This document shows positions 26,801-36,366 of a stretch of DNA of 58,741 bases, piece after piece. A model generated the notes under the pieces. It saw only the letters and a program-made list of their open reading frames with translations, did no database searches and was not told where the DNA came from. Made by a program: the position numbers and the translations under genes. The stretch comes from DASXRC01 sp036506495 (GTDB lineage: Bacteria > Actinomycetota > Actinomycetes > Mycobacteriales > Micromonosporaceae). Location: NCBI GenBank assembly GCA_036506495.1, contig DASXRQ010000185.1:1-58741 (forward strand). The letters run 5' to 3'. Every line of letters begins with the position of its first letter. Positions within the stretch are counted from its first letter, which is position 1.

Positions 26801-28753
26801 GTGGAACAGACTGTGGAGTTCGCCGCGGCCACCGGCGCCCTGTCCAGCATGTGGCTGCTCATCGCGCTCCCGGCGGCCAGCGCGGCGGTGCTGCTGCTCG
26901 CCGGGCGGCGGGCCGACCGGTGGGCGCCCTGGCTGGGCTGCGGCAGCGTCGGCGCGGCGTTCGTTCTCGGCCTGGTGTACCTCTTCCAGCTGGGCGGCCT
27001 CGACCCCCGCGCGGCCGAGCTGAACCTGTACGACTTCATCCACGTCGGCCGCTTCAATGTGGACTTCGGTCTGCTCTTCGACCCGCTGGCCGCGGTCTTC
27101 GTCCTGCTGATCACCGGTGTGGGCTTCCTCATCCACGTGTACGCCGTCGGCTACATGGAACACGCCCCTCGCGACCAGGAGCACGAATCGGCGGCCACCG
27201 CGAGGCGCCGGTTCTTCGGCTACTTCAACCTGTTCGTGGCCGCGATGCTGACCCTGGTGCTGGGCAACAACTACGTGATGCTCTACCTCGGCTGGGAGGG
27301 CGTCGGCCTCGCGTCGTACCTGCTGATCGCGTTCTGGTACTCGCGGCCGTCGGCGACGACGGCGGGCAAGAAGGCGTTCCTCATGAACCGGGTGGGCGAC
27401 GCCGCATTCGTGCTCGCCATCTTCCTGATGTTCGCCACTCTTGGCACGGTCAACTTCCAGGAGGTCTTCGCTGGCGTCGGCAGGCTCAGCGCTACGACGA
27501 TCCTCGTGATGGGCCTGCTGCTGCTGCTGGGCGCGACCGGCAAGTCCGGTCAGTTCCCGCTGCAGGCGTGGTTGCCCGACGCGATGGAGGGCCCCACTCC
27601 GGTCTCCGCCCTCATCCACGCCGCTACGATGGTCACCGGTGGTGTGTACCTCATCGCCCGGTCAAATCCGATCTTCAGCGCCAACCACACGCTGCAGACC
27701 GTGGTGGTCAGCGTCGGCGCGTTGACGCTGCTGATCGGCTGCATCATCGGCTGCGCCAAGGACGACATCAAGCGCGTGCTCGCCTGGTCCACCGTCAGCC
27801 AGATCGGCTACATGTTTCTCGGGGTGGGGCTGGGCGGCGCGGCGTACGCGTTGGCGATCATCCATCTGCTCTCGCACGGCTTCTTCAAGGCGGACCTGTT
27901 CCTCGGGGCCGGTTCGGTCATGCACGGCATGAACGATCAGGTGGACATCCGCCGGTTCGGGGCGCTGTCCCGGTACCTGCGGATCACCTGGCTCACGTTC
28001 GCGGCCGGCTGGCTGGCCATCATCGGCATTCCGCCGCTGTCCGGCTTCTTCACCAAGGAGCCGATCATCGCGGCGGCCTTCGAGCGCGGCGACTGGACCT
28101 CATGGCTGTACGGCGGCGCGGCGTTGGCCGGCGCCGCGCTCACCGCGTTCTACATGACGCGGCTTTTCGTGCTCACGTTCCACGGCCCCAAGCGGTGGAC
28201 CGATAACATCACCGAGCCGCACGAGTCGCCTCCGATCATGACGGTGCCACTCGTCCTGCTCGCTGTCGGCTCCTTCGTCGCCGGCGGTCTGATGGTCTGG
28301 CGGGACGGCCTGGTCCACTGGTTGACCCCGGTGCTGGGCGAGGCCGCGGAGCACGAGCCCGTCATCCCGCACGGGTTGATAACCACGCTCTCGATCGTCG
28401 TGACCGTGCTCGGCGCCGGGCTGGCGTACTGGCTGTTCCGCGCGGGCACCGCCCTGGAGCCGCAGCCCGCCGGCGTGCTCGTGACCGCGGCGCGAAACAA
28501 CCTCTACAACGACGCGTTCAACGAGGCGGTCTTCGAGGTGCCGGGCCGGTGGCTCACGAGGGCCCTGGTGTACGTCGATGGCAAGGGCATCGACGGCGCC
28601 GTCAACGGCCTGGCCGCCACGGTGGGCGGTGGGTCCGGGCGGCTGCGCCGGTTGCAGACGGGCTTCGTCCGGTCGTACGCGATGTCCATGCTCACGGGCG
28701 CGCTGCTGGTCGTGGCCGCCTTCCTCGCAGTCCAGTACGGGTGGTTTGGATGA
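26801..28753 (+). CDS. nuoL: NADH-quinone oxidoreductase subunit L
   Basis: A 650-aa antiporter-like proton-pumping subunit at the distal end of the membrane arm. It contains the conserved LYLGWEGVGLASYLLIAFW and KSGQFPLQAWLPDAMEGPTP segments and ends in the lateral-helix region. GTG 26801 comes 12 bases after nuoK. The stop overlaps nuoM. Confidence 0.96.
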   Translation: MEQTVEFAAATGALSSMWLLIALPAASAAVLLLAGRRADRWAPWLGCGSVGAAFVLGLVYLFQLGGLDPRAAELNLYDFIHVGRFNVDFGLLFDPLAAVFVLLITGVGFLIHVYAVGYMEHAPRDQEHESAATARRRFFGYFNLFVAAMLTLVLGNNYVMLYLGWEGVGLASYLLIAFWYSRPSATTAGKKAFLMNRVGDAAFVLAIFLMFATLGTVNFQEVFAGVGRLSATTILVMGLLLLLGATGKSGQFPLQAWLPDAMEGPTPVSALIHAATMVTGGVYLIARSNPIFSANHTLQTVVVSVGALTLLIGCIIGCAKDDIKRVLAWSTVSQIGYMFLGVGLGGAAYALAIIHLLSHGFFKADLFLGAGSVMHGMNDQVDIRRFGALSRYLRITWLTFAAGWLAIIGIPPLSGFFTKEPIIAAAFERGDWTSWLYGGAALAGAALTAFYMTRLFVLTFHGPKRWTDNITEPHESPPIMTVPLVLLAVGSFVAGGLMVWRDGLVHWLTPVLGEAAEHEPVIPHGLITTLSIVVTVLGAGLAYWLFRAGTALEPQPAGVLVTAARNNLYNDAFNEAVFEVPGRWLTRALVYVDGKGIDGAVNGLAATVGGGSGRLRRLQTGFVRSYAMSMLTGALLVVAAFLAVQYGWFG

Positions 28754-30282
28754 ACGACTTTCCGTTCCTGTCCGTGCTGACGGTGGCCCCGCTCGTCGGC
28801 GCCGCGGTGGTCGCGGCCGTGCCGCGTACCCGGTCCGAGTTGGCCAAGCGCGTCGCGCTGGTGTGGTCGCTCGCGGTTCTCGCGCTCACCGTCGTCATGT
28901 GGGTCGCGTTCGACGCGGGCGGTCCGCGGTTCCAGTTCCGCGAGTCATACGCCTGGATTCCGGACTGGGGCGTGCGCTTCACGTTCGCCGCCGACGGCAT
29001 CGCCCTCGTGATGCTGGCCCTCATCGCGGTGCTCATGCCGGTGGTCATCCTCGCGTCCTGGCACGACGCCGAGCCCAGCAGGCGGTCCGTGCCGGTCTAC
29101 TTCGCGTTGCTGCTGGCGTTGGAGAGCACGATGATCGGCGTGTTCGCGGCCGCCGACGTGTTTCTCTTCTACGTGTTCTTCGAGGTCATGCTCGTGCCGA
29201 TGTACTTCCTCATCGGCAGCTACGGCGGGCACCAGCGGCAGTACGCGGCCGTGAAGTTCTTTCTCTACTCGCTGGTCGGCGGCCTGTTCATGCTCGCCGC
29301 GGTGATCGGCCTGTGGGTGGTCGGCGGGCACACGTTCGACTGGCAGAGCCTGACGCAGATCAACATGGCGACGACCACCGAGCGTTGGCTGTTCCTCGGC
29401 TTCTTCCTCGCGTTCGCCATCAAGGCGCCGTTCTTCCCGTTCCACACGTGGCTGCCGGACGCCGGTGGGGCCGCCCCCGCGGGCGCCGCCGCGCTGCTGG
29501 TTGGCGTGCTCGACAAGGTGGGCACGTTCGGGATCCTGCGGTACTGCCTGCCGCTGTTCCCCAACGCGTCGAAGTACTTCGCGCCGCTGGCGTTTGCGCT
29601 GGCGCTGATCGGCATCATCTACGCGGCGCTGCTCGCGGTCGGCCAGAACGACCTGAAGCGCCTGGTGTCGTACACCAGCATCGCGCACTTCGGCTTCATC
29701 GGGGTCGGCATCTTCGCGTTCACCACCCAGGCAGGCACGGGCGCCGTGCTCTACATGGTCAACCACGGCCTGGCGACCGGACTGCTCTTCCTCGTCGTGG
29801 GCATGTTGGTGGCCCGCCGCGGCTCGGCCCTCGTCAGCGACTTCGGCGGGGCGGGCACGCTGGTGCCGCTGCTGGCCGGGGTGCTGCTCTTCGCCGGCCT
29901 CGCGTCGCTCGCGCTGCCGGGCATGGCGCCGTTCGTGTCGGAGTTCCTGGTGCTGATCGGCACGTTCACGGTGAACAAGACCGTGGCCGTCATCGCCACC
30001 TCCGGCATCATCCTCGCGGCCGCGTACGTCCTGTGGATGGTTCAGCGGGCAATGCAGGGCGAGCTGAACCCGACCCTCACCGGGGTGCCGGAGATGCGCC
30101 GCGACATCTCCGTGCGGGAGAAGGTCGTCGTCGCGCCGCTGATCGCGCTGATCGTGTTGCTGGGCTTCTACCCGAAGCCCGTGATCGACGTCGTCAACCC
30201 CGCTGTCCAGCAGACGCTGCAGCAGGACGTCGGGAAGTCTGACCCCACACCGACCACGGCGAACACGGAGGCGGCGAAGTAA
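28750..30282 (+). CDS. nuoM: NADH-quinone oxidoreductase subunit M
   Basis: A 510-aa antiporter-like subunit, second of the three proton pumps. Segments FFEVMLVPMYFLIGSYGG and FLAFAIKAPFFPFHTWLPDA, with the key charged residues, are conserved. ATG 28750 overlaps the nuoL stop, and the stop shares a base with the nuoN start. Confidence 0.96.
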   Translation: MNDFPFLSVLTVAPLVGAAVVAAVPRTRSELAKRVALVWSLAVLALTVVMWVAFDAGGPRFQFRESYAWIPDWGVRFTFAADGIALVMLALIAVLMPVVILASWHDAEPSRRSVPVYFALLLALESTMIGVFAAADVFLFYVFFEVMLVPMYFLIGSYGGHQRQYAAVKFFLYSLVGGLFMLAAVIGLWVVGGHTFDWQSLTQINMATTTERWLFLGFFLAFAIKAPFFPFHTWLPDAGGAAPAGAAALLVGVLDKVGTFGILRYCLPLFPNASKYFAPLAFALALIGIIYAALLAVGQNDLKRLVSYTSIAHFGFIGVGIFAFTTQAGTGAVLYMVNHGLATGLLFLVVGMLVARRGSALVSDFGGAGTLVPLLAGVLLFAGLASLALPGMAPFVSEFLVLIGTFTVNKTVAVIATSGIILAAAYVLWMVQRAMQGELNPTLTGVPEMRRDISVREKVVVAPLIALIVLLGFYPKPVIDVVNPAVQQTLQQDVGKSDPTPTTANTEAAK

Positions 30283-31814
30283 TGCAGAACGTCAAGCTCC
30301 CCGACATCGACTACGCGGCGCTCGCGCCGATGCTGATCCTGTTCGGGGTGGCCTGCCTCGGGGTGCTCGTCGAGGCGTTCGTGCCGCGGGCGCGGCGGTA
30401 CCCGGTGCAGCTCGGCCTGTCCCTGCTGGGTCTGGCGGCCGCGGTGATCGCGGTGGTCAACGAGGCGGGAACCCGCAAGCTGACCGCCGGCACCGCGGTC
30501 GCGATCGACGGACCGACACTGTTCCTACAGGGCGCCATCGCGGTGCTGGGCATAGTCGCGCTGCTGCTCATCGGTGAGCGGACGCTGGAGACGGGCGGGC
30601 CGTTCGTGGCCGCGGCCGCGGTCACGGTGGGTTCGGACGCGGATCGCGAGCAGGCCGCCCGCGATCCGGGCACGACCGATGTCTTTCCGCTGACGTTGTT
30701 CGCACTCTCGGGAATGATGCTGTTCGTCGCCGCGAACGACCTGCTGACCATGTTCGTCGCGCTCGAGGTCTTCTCCCTGCCGCTCTACCTGTCGTGTGCG
30801 CTGGCCCGCCGGCGCCGGCTGCTGTCCCAGGAGGCCGGGCTCAAGTACTTCCTGCTCGGTGCGTACGCGTCGGCGTTCTTCATCTTCGGCATGGCGCTGG
30901 TGTACGGGTTCGCGGGCGCGGTTGACTTCGGCTCGATCCACCGGGCCGCGGTGGCCGGCACGGGCAGCCAGGGCCTGCTGCTCGGCGGGCTCGCGCTGCT
31001 CTCGGTCGCCCTGCTGTTCAAGGCCGCGGCGGCGCCGTTCCACGTGTGGACTCCGGACGTCTACCAGGGCGCTCCGACCCCGATCACGGGTTTCATGGCG
31101 GCCTGCACCAAGGTCGCCGCGTTCGGTGCGCTGCTCCGCGTGCTGTACGTGGGCTTCGACGGCTCGGCGTGGGACTTTACGCCCGTGCTGGGCGTCGTCG
31201 CGATCCTCACCATGCTCGTGGGCGCGGTCCTCGCCGTGACGCAGACCGACATCAAGCGGCTGCTCGCGTACTCGTCGATCGCGAACGCGGGCTACTTGCT
31301 CGTCGGCGTGCTCGCCGCGAACAAGCAGGGGCTGTCCAGCACGATGTTCTACCTCGTGGCGTACGGCTTCTCGGTGCTCGCGGCGTTCGGCGTCGTCACG
31401 TTGGTCCGCGACGCCGACGGCGAGGCCACCCACCTGTCCCGCTGGGCCGGGCTGGGCCGGCGCTCCCCGCTGTACGCCCTGGTGTTCACGTTCGTCCTGC
31501 TAGCCTTCGCGGGTATCCCGCTCACGAGCGGGTTCACGAGCAAGTTCGCGGTGTTCGGCGCGGCGCTGGACGGCGGACAGGTCTGGCTCGTCATCGCGGG
31601 CGTCATCACCAGCATGATCCTGGCGTTCCCGTACCTGCGGGTCGTCGTGATGGTGTGGCTGTCCGAGCCGGGCGAGACGACGCCGACCGTGGTCATCCCC
31701 GGCGCGCTGACCGCGGCCGCCGTCGTGATCGGTGTGGTCGCCACGCTCGGTCTTGGCCTTGCGCCGTCGCCGCTGCTGGACCTGACGAACCGGGCGGCCG
31801 AATTCGTGCGCTGA
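30282..31814 (+). CDS. nuoN: NADH-quinone oxidoreductase subunit N
   Basis: A 510-aa antiporter-like subunit that ends the operon. The VALEVFSLPLYLSCAL and AAAAPFHVWTPDVYQGAPTP segments are diagnostic. ATG 30282 shares a base with the nuoM stop (TAATG). The next gene starts 44 bases later on the same strand, so transcription may continue into it. Confidence 0.96.
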   Translation: MQNVKLPDIDYAALAPMLILFGVACLGVLVEAFVPRARRYPVQLGLSLLGLAAAVIAVVNEAGTRKLTAGTAVAIDGPTLFLQGAIAVLGIVALLLIGERTLETGGPFVAAAAVTVGSDADREQAARDPGTTDVFPLTLFALSGMMLFVAANDLLTMFVALEVFSLPLYLSCALARRRRLLSQEAGLKYFLLGAYASAFFIFGMALVYGFAGAVDFGSIHRAAVAGTGSQGLLLGGLALLSVALLFKAAAAPFHVWTPDVYQGAPTPITGFMAACTKVAAFGALLRVLYVGFDGSAWDFTPVLGVVAILTMLVGAVLAVTQTDIKRLLAYSSIANAGYLLVGVLAANKQGLSSTMFYLVAYGFSVLAAFGVVTLVRDADGEATHLSRWAGLGRRSPLYALVFTFVLLAFAGIPLTSGFTSKFAVFGAALDGGQVWLVIAGVITSMILAFPYLRVVVMVWLSEPGETTPTVVIPGALTAAAVVIGVVATLGLGLAPSPLLDLTNRAAEFVR

Positions 31815-31858
31815 CCCGTATGGCATCGTGGGGGCGTGGCGGCGAGCGGAGCGGGGAC

Positions 31859-32890
31859 GTGAACGAGGCACCCAAGGTGCCCGGTGTCTCGGCCGCCTCA
31901 CTCGGCATCGAGTTCGCGGACCGTGAACTCGAGGAGGCGGTCGCCGGGACGCTCGCCGAGGTCGAGGTGCAGCTGCGCGAGGGTGTGGCCAGCGCCGATG
32001 GGCTGGTGGACGAGGCCGCGAAGCATCTGGTCGAGGCGGGCGGCAAGCGGTTCCGGCCGTTGCTCGTCGCGTTGGGCGCGCACTTCGGAGATCCGCGGGG
32101 CGCGTTCGTCGTGCCGGCCGCGGTCGTCGTGGAGCTGACCCACCTCGCGACGCTCTACCACGACGACGTGATGGACGAGGCGGAGGTGCGCCGCGGGGCC
32201 CCGAGCGCCAACTCGCGGTGGACCAACTCGGTGGCCATCCTCGTCGGTGATTACCTGTTCGCCCGCGCCGCGGACATCGCGGCCGACCTGGGCCCCGAGG
32301 CGGTACGGATACAGGCCCGCACGTTCTCCCGGCTGGTGCACGGGCAGATCGCCGAGACTGTCGGCCCCCGGCCCGGCGACGACCCCACCGCGCATTACCT
32401 CACCGTCATCGGGGACAAGACCGGGTCGTTGATCGCGACGTCCGCCCGCTTCGGCGCGATGTTCGGCGGCGCGCGGTCCGAGCACGTCGAGGCCCTTGCG
32501 GGGTACGGCGAGGCGATCGGCGTCGCGTTCCAGCTCTCCGACGACCTGCTCGACATCGCGTCGGAGTCCCGGCAGTCGGGCAAGACGCCCGGCACCGACC
32601 TGCGCGAGGGTGTCCCGACGCTGCCGGTGCTGTACGCGTGCGCCTCCGACGATGCCGATCCGGCCGCGGTCCGGCTCCGCGAGATCCTGTCGGCCGGCCC
32701 GGTGAACGATGACGGGTTGCACGCCGAGGCGCTCGGCCTGCTGCGCGACTCGGCCGCGCTCAAGCGGGCGCGAGAGACCGTCCGCAGTTTTGCCGAGGAG
32801 GCCCGGGACCGCCTCGCCCCGCTGCCGGCCGGCGCACCCCGCCGGGCGATGGAGTCGCTATGCGACTTCATCGCCGACCGCACGAGCTGA
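31859..32890 (+). CDS. Polyprenyl diphosphate synthase (menaquinone side chain)
   Basis: A 343-aa trans-prenyltransferase that builds a long isoprenoid diphosphate. The two aspartate-rich motifs are clear: YHDDVMDEAEVRRG (first) and QLSDDLLDIAS (second), with GGKRFRPLL at the substrate entry. Family and position after nuoN suggest it makes the menaquinone tail (hepta- to nonaprenyl); chain length cannot be read here. GTG 31859 follows a GGAGCGGGG stretch; ATG 31820 would add 13 residues without a ribosome site. Confidence 0.9.
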   Translation: MNEAPKVPGVSAASLGIEFADRELEEAVAGTLAEVEVQLREGVASADGLVDEAAKHLVEAGGKRFRPLLVALGAHFGDPRGAFVVPAAVVVELTHLATLYHDDVMDEAEVRRGAPSANSRWTNSVAILVGDYLFARAADIAADLGPEAVRIQARTFSRLVHGQIAETVGPRPGDDPTAHYLTVIGDKTGSLIATSARFGAMFGGARSEHVEALAGYGEAIGVAFQLSDDLLDIASESRQSGKTPGTDLREGVPTLPVLYACASDDADPAAVRLREILSAGPVNDDGLHAEALGLLRDSAALKRARETVRSFAEEARDRLAPLPAGAPRRAMESLCDFIADRTS

Positions 32891-32924
32891 CCTTCGGCGC
32901 CAGGCCATCCCGCGATTTCGATGA

Positions 32925-34076
32925 TCAGGCGGCCGGCCGGTCGGCCAGCAGGAGGCGCTGACCGAGGAGCATGCAGCCGGCCGAGCACACCATCGCCGCC
33001 GCGCCGGTGAGCCAGGCCGACGGATAGCCGGCATACGCCGCCACGCCGCCGAACGCGAGCGGGCCGAGGCAGCCGCCGGCGTACACCCCGGTCTGGGTTA
33101 TCGACGTGGCCGCGGCCGGAGCCTGCGGATGCAACCGGACCACGGCGAAGTTCATCAGCCCCGGCCACGACCAGCCGAGGCCGAACCCGAGCAGTACGCC
33201 GGCTGACAGCGCGGCGGCACCGGGCAGGGCGAGCAGCGCGAGGCCGACCGCGCCGGCGGCGAGTAGCCCGGCGATGACGGTGACATGCCCTCCGCTGCGA
33301 CGGTCCGCGAACCAGCCGCCGACCAGCCGGCCGAGCACGCACGCCGCGCTGCCGAGCGTCAGCATGAGTCCGGCCAGCCCGGGCGCCACGCCCCGGCTCG
33401 CCGCCGAGTCCACCAGGAAGGTCGCCAGTGCGCTGGCCGCACCGGCCGCCAGCGCGGCGGCCGCGCCGATCACCACGAGGGCGGTGGTCGCCTGGTCGAC
33501 CTCGGCGAGGGTCGCGGTCGGCGTGACGTCGCGGCCGTCCGTTGGCACCAGCAGCCATGCGGCCAGCGCGAGCGCGGATGCCAGCGCAAACGCCCAGCGC
33601 CAGCCCACGGTCAGCGCGACGGTGGGCACCGCGGCGCCCGCGAGCAGTGTGGACAGGGGGATCGCCGACTGCTTCACCCCGAACGACAGGCCCTGCCGGC
33701 CGGCCGGTATGCGTGCGGCGAGCGCGGCGTTGCTGGCCAGCTGGCCGAGGGCGTTGGCGGCCGCGCTGGCGGCGAGCAGCGCGACCAGGGCAACGAGCGA
33801 CCGGGCGAGCGTCGCGATGCCCAGCAGGCTCGCCGAGGCGAGCGCGATCCCGGCACGGGCAGTCGCGACCGGGCCGAACCGCTCGACGAGCCCGCCGGCG
33901 GGTACCGACGCGATCGCGCTCACTCCAAAGTAGACCGACACGGCCAGGCCTAGCCCGGCGGGGGAGAATCCCAGCTCATCGGCTATCTGTACGGCGAGGC
34001 CACCGACGAGGAAGACCGGGGCGACGCAGGCGACGGTGGTCGTCACGGCGCCGGCGGCGGTACGGATCTCGGACAT
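32925..34076 (-). CDS. MFS transporter
   Basis: A 383-aa protein of about 12 membrane helices. Typical MFS sites are PAGGLVERFGPVATARAG after helix 2 and GWFADRRSGGHVTV in the second half; the mid-protein SFGVKQSAIPLSTLLAGA resembles sugar-acid and cyanate-type carriers, but the substrate is unknown. ATG 34076 is chosen because TACGGT lies 8 bases upstream. It is divergent from an IclR regulator that probably controls it. Confidence 0.85.
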   Translation of the reverse strand: MSEIRTAAGAVTTTVACVAPVFLVGGLAVQIADELGFSPAGLGLAVSVYFGVSAIASVPAGGLVERFGPVATARAGIALASASLLGIATLARSLVALVALLAASAAANALGQLASNAALAARIPAGRQGLSFGVKQSAIPLSTLLAGAAVPTVALTVGWRWAFALASALALAAWLLVPTDGRDVTPTATLAEVDQATTALVVIGAAAALAAGAASALATFLVDSAASRGVAPGLAGLMLTLGSAACVLGRLVGGWFADRRSGGHVTVIAGLLAAGAVGLALLALPGAAALSAGVLLGFGLGWSWPGLMNFAVVRLHPQAPAAATSITQTGVYAGGCLGPLAFGGVAAYAGYPSAWLTGAAAMVCSAGCMLLGQRLLLADRPAA

Positions 34077-34084
34077 CGGGGATG

Positions 34085-34129
34085 ACCGTACGGCATCTAC
34101 CGGTACGAACGTACGGTGGCGATCGCCAC
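34085..34129. promoter_or_regulatory. Candidate IclR operator in the divergent MFS/iclR region
   Basis: Two nested symmetries lie here: ACCGTACG at 34085-34092 repeats inverted as CGTACGGT at 34110-34117, and GTGGCGATCGCCAC at 34116-34129 is a perfect 14-bp palindrome. The first arm covers the TACGGT -10 box of the minus-strand MFS gene, as expected for a repressor site. Confidence 0.5.
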
Positions 34130-34226
34130 ACTGTGCGTCGCCACATCGGACGTGCTCGGTCCGATTGGCCATTTCCCGGAGCGAGACATTTTCATATGGT
34201 GTAAGTCCACGGCGGCGGAGGTGCTT

Positions 34227-35009
34227 GTGCGTGATCCTCTCGCGGAACCCTCGGACTTGATACGCAGCGTCTCCCGTGCGTTGCGCGTGCTGGAGGCGGT
34301 GGGCCGGGCCTCGAAGGGGCTGACGGTCAAGCAGGTGGCCCGACGATGCGACCTGACCGTGGCCACGACCTACCACCTCGTACGCACGCTCGCCTACGAG
34401 GGCTATGTGATCCGGCGTGAGGACGGCACGTACATCGTCGGGCTCGAGGTGGCGGACCGGTATCGCGAGCTCGTCGCGGCGTTCCGCGGGCCGGCTTCGG
34501 TCGGTGAGGCGCTGCGGCAGGCCGCGACGGAGAGCGGGTACAGCCAGTACCTGGGCCGGTTTGTGGGCGGCCGGGTAGCGATCACCGCGCTCGCCGAAGG
34601 CAACCGGTCGCCACACCTCGAGGAACTGGCGGTCGGATTCGACGAGGGTGCCCACGCCACCGCGCTCGGCAAAAGCCTGCTCGCGACGCTCACTCCGGAC
34701 CAGCGGTTCCGGTACCTCAGGGAGTCGGGGATGAGGCCGTTCACGTCCGCGACCCTGACCAGCACGGACGCGTTCGAGGCCGACCTCGCGGCCGGCGAGC
34801 GGCGGGGGATGCAGATCGAGGTCGGGCAGTACCGCACCGGGGTGGCGTGCGCCGCGGTCCTCGTCAACGCCGACCGCGAGATGGAGCGCCGGGTCGTCCT
34901 CGCCTGCTCGATGCCCGCGGGGGAGATGATGACCTCGGCGCGCGCGGTGCGTACCGGCCTGCTCGCCACGGCCCGCACGATCTCCGACGCGCTCGGCACG
35001 GACTTCTGA
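34227..35009 (+). CDS. IclR-family transcriptional regulator
   Basis: A 260-aa regulator. The N-terminal winged helix covers about residues 10-70 (SVSRALRVLEAVGRASKGL, then CDLTVATTYHLVRTL), and the IclR effector domain follows, with ATALGKSLLATL and TGVACAAVLV. GTG 34227 has GGAGG 5 bases upstream; starts at 34221 or 34116 are possible but longer than the family norm of about 250-260. It is divergent from an MFS transporter. The effector is unknown. Confidence 0.87.
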   Translation: MRDPLAEPSDLIRSVSRALRVLEAVGRASKGLTVKQVARRCDLTVATTYHLVRTLAYEGYVIRREDGTYIVGLEVADRYRELVAAFRGPASVGEALRQAATESGYSQYLGRFVGGRVAITALAEGNRSPHLEELAVGFDEGAHATALGKSLLATLTPDQRFRYLRESGMRPFTSATLTSTDAFEADLAAGERRGMQIEVGQYRTGVACAAVLVNADREMERRVVLACSMPAGEMMTSARAVRTGLLATARTISDALGTDF

Positions 35010-35107
35010 CCTACACCAGCGTGGCCTGGATCACGACCTGACCTGCCTGAACCGGTATGCGTCGGTGTGCGTGACACTGGACGGAGACGCAAGAAGGGCG
35101 GTACCGC

Positions 35108-35623
35108 TTGACCGATGAGGACGCGGAACTGCTACGTGCGCTGCAGAGCGAGCACGGCGAGGCGCTGTTTGCCCACGCCCTCCGGCTGACCAGCGGGGAC
35201 CGGCAGCGTGCCGAGGACCTCGTCCAGGAGACGTTGCTGCGGGCCTGGCGGCATCCGGACGCGATGGACCCGGCGCACGGCTCGGTGCGGGCGTGGCTGT
35301 TCACGACCGCCCGGCACCTGGCGATCGACGCCTGGCGGCGGCGTACCTCCCGCGTCGGCGAGGTGGTCACGGACGTGTTGCCGGAGCCGTCCCCGACCGT
35401 GGACGAGACCGACCGAGCGGTCGAGGCGTGGACCGTCGCCGAGGCGCTGGCCCGGCTCTCGGCCGCGCACCGGGACGTGCTCGTCGAGTGCTTCTACCGG
35501 GGGCGCTCGGTCGCCGAGGCGGCGGCACGGCTCGGGGTACCGCCCGGGACGGTGAAGTCGCGCACGCACTACGCGTTGCGCTCGTTGAGGCTCGTACTGG
35601 AGGAGATGGGGGTGACGCAATGA
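35108..35623 (+). CDS. ECF RNA polymerase sigma factor (SigL-like)
   Basis: A 171-aa alternative sigma factor. Region 2 includes AEDLVQETLLRAWRHPDAMD and WLFTTARHLAIDAWRRR; region 4 includes LSAAHRDVLVECFYRGRSVA and PPGTVKSRTHYALRSLR. The start is TTG 35108 with AAGGGCGG upstream; no in-frame ATG is near. It overlaps a zinc-type anti-sigma gene by ATGA. SigL-type assignment rests on the pair's layout and is moderate. Confidence 0.87.
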   Translation: MTDEDAELLRALQSEHGEALFAHALRLTSGDRQRAEDLVQETLLRAWRHPDAMDPAHGSVRAWLFTTARHLAIDAWRRRTSRVGEVVTDVLPEPSPTVDETDRAVEAWTVAEALARLSAAHRDVLVECFYRGRSVAEAAARLGVPPGTVKSRTHYALRSLRLVLEEMGVTQ

Positions 35624-36360
35624 GGTGCCCGTACGCGCATGAGGACGGCGCGTACGTCCTCGGTGCGCTGTCCCCGGCCGAGCGGGCCGAGTTCGAGCGC
35701 CATCTCGCGGCTTGCCCGGCATGCCGGCGCGCGGTGGCCGACCTCGCCGTGCTGCCCGGCCTGCTCAGCCGCCTGCCAGCGCCGGAAGAGGCGGCGAGCT
35801 ACGCCGCCACCGCGTCACCCGGCGAGCGGGCGGAGTCCTCGGACTCCCCACTGCCGCGCCTGCTGGAGGCCGCGGCCGCGACCCGGCGCCGGGAGCGCCG
35901 CACCCGGTCCTGGCGCGCCGCGTTGGCGGTGTTCGCCGCGGCTAGCCTCGCCATCGTCGTCGGCTTCGGCGTCGCCGGGTTGAGCCGAGACGACGGGGGA
36001 CGGTCGACCGCCATAGCCACACCCTCGCGCACGCCCACCGTCAGCCTCGTAGCGATGAAGCCGGCGCCGAACGCGCGCGGCCCGGTGACCGCTCAGGTCG
36101 GCCTGGCGGCCACCAGCGGTGGCACCGAGGTCATCATGCACTGCACGTACCGGGCGGGTTCCGACTACACGAAGGCCTGGACGTTGCGGCTCGTCGCGTA
36201 CGGGCCGCGCGGCGCGACCGAGCAGGTCGGCTCCTGGATTGCCGGGCCGGGCGACGTCGTGGATCTGACCGGGATCACCCGGTTCCGGCTCGATGAGCTG
36301 GTACGGCTGGTCCTGGTCAAGGGCGACGGGGCGCAGCTACTGACCTACGACGTCACGTGA
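35620..36360 (+). CDS. Zinc-type anti-sigma factor, membrane-anchored (RslA-like)
   Basis: A 246-aa inhibitor of the sigma factor encoded upstream. The N-terminal ZAS domain has H28-x3-C32-x2-C35 (HLAACPACRR) plus C3 and H7, a pattern linked to redox-sensitive zinc binding. A membrane helix follows at about 108-128, then an outer domain of about 110 residues resembling a beta-sandwich, with EVIMHCTYRAGSDYTKAW. ATG 35620 overlaps the sigma stop. Confidence 0.83.
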   Translation: MRCPYAHEDGAYVLGALSPAERAEFERHLAACPACRRAVADLAVLPGLLSRLPAPEEAASYAATASPGERAESSDSPLPRLLEAAAATRRRERRTRSWRAALAVFAAASLAIVVGFGVAGLSRDDGGRSTAIATPSRTPTVSLVAMKPAPNARGPVTAQVGLAATSGGTEVIMHCTYRAGSDYTKAWTLRLVAYGPRGATEQVGSWIAGPGDVVDLTGITRFRLDELVRLVLVKGDGAQLLTYDVT

Positions 36361-36366
36361 TCGCCG

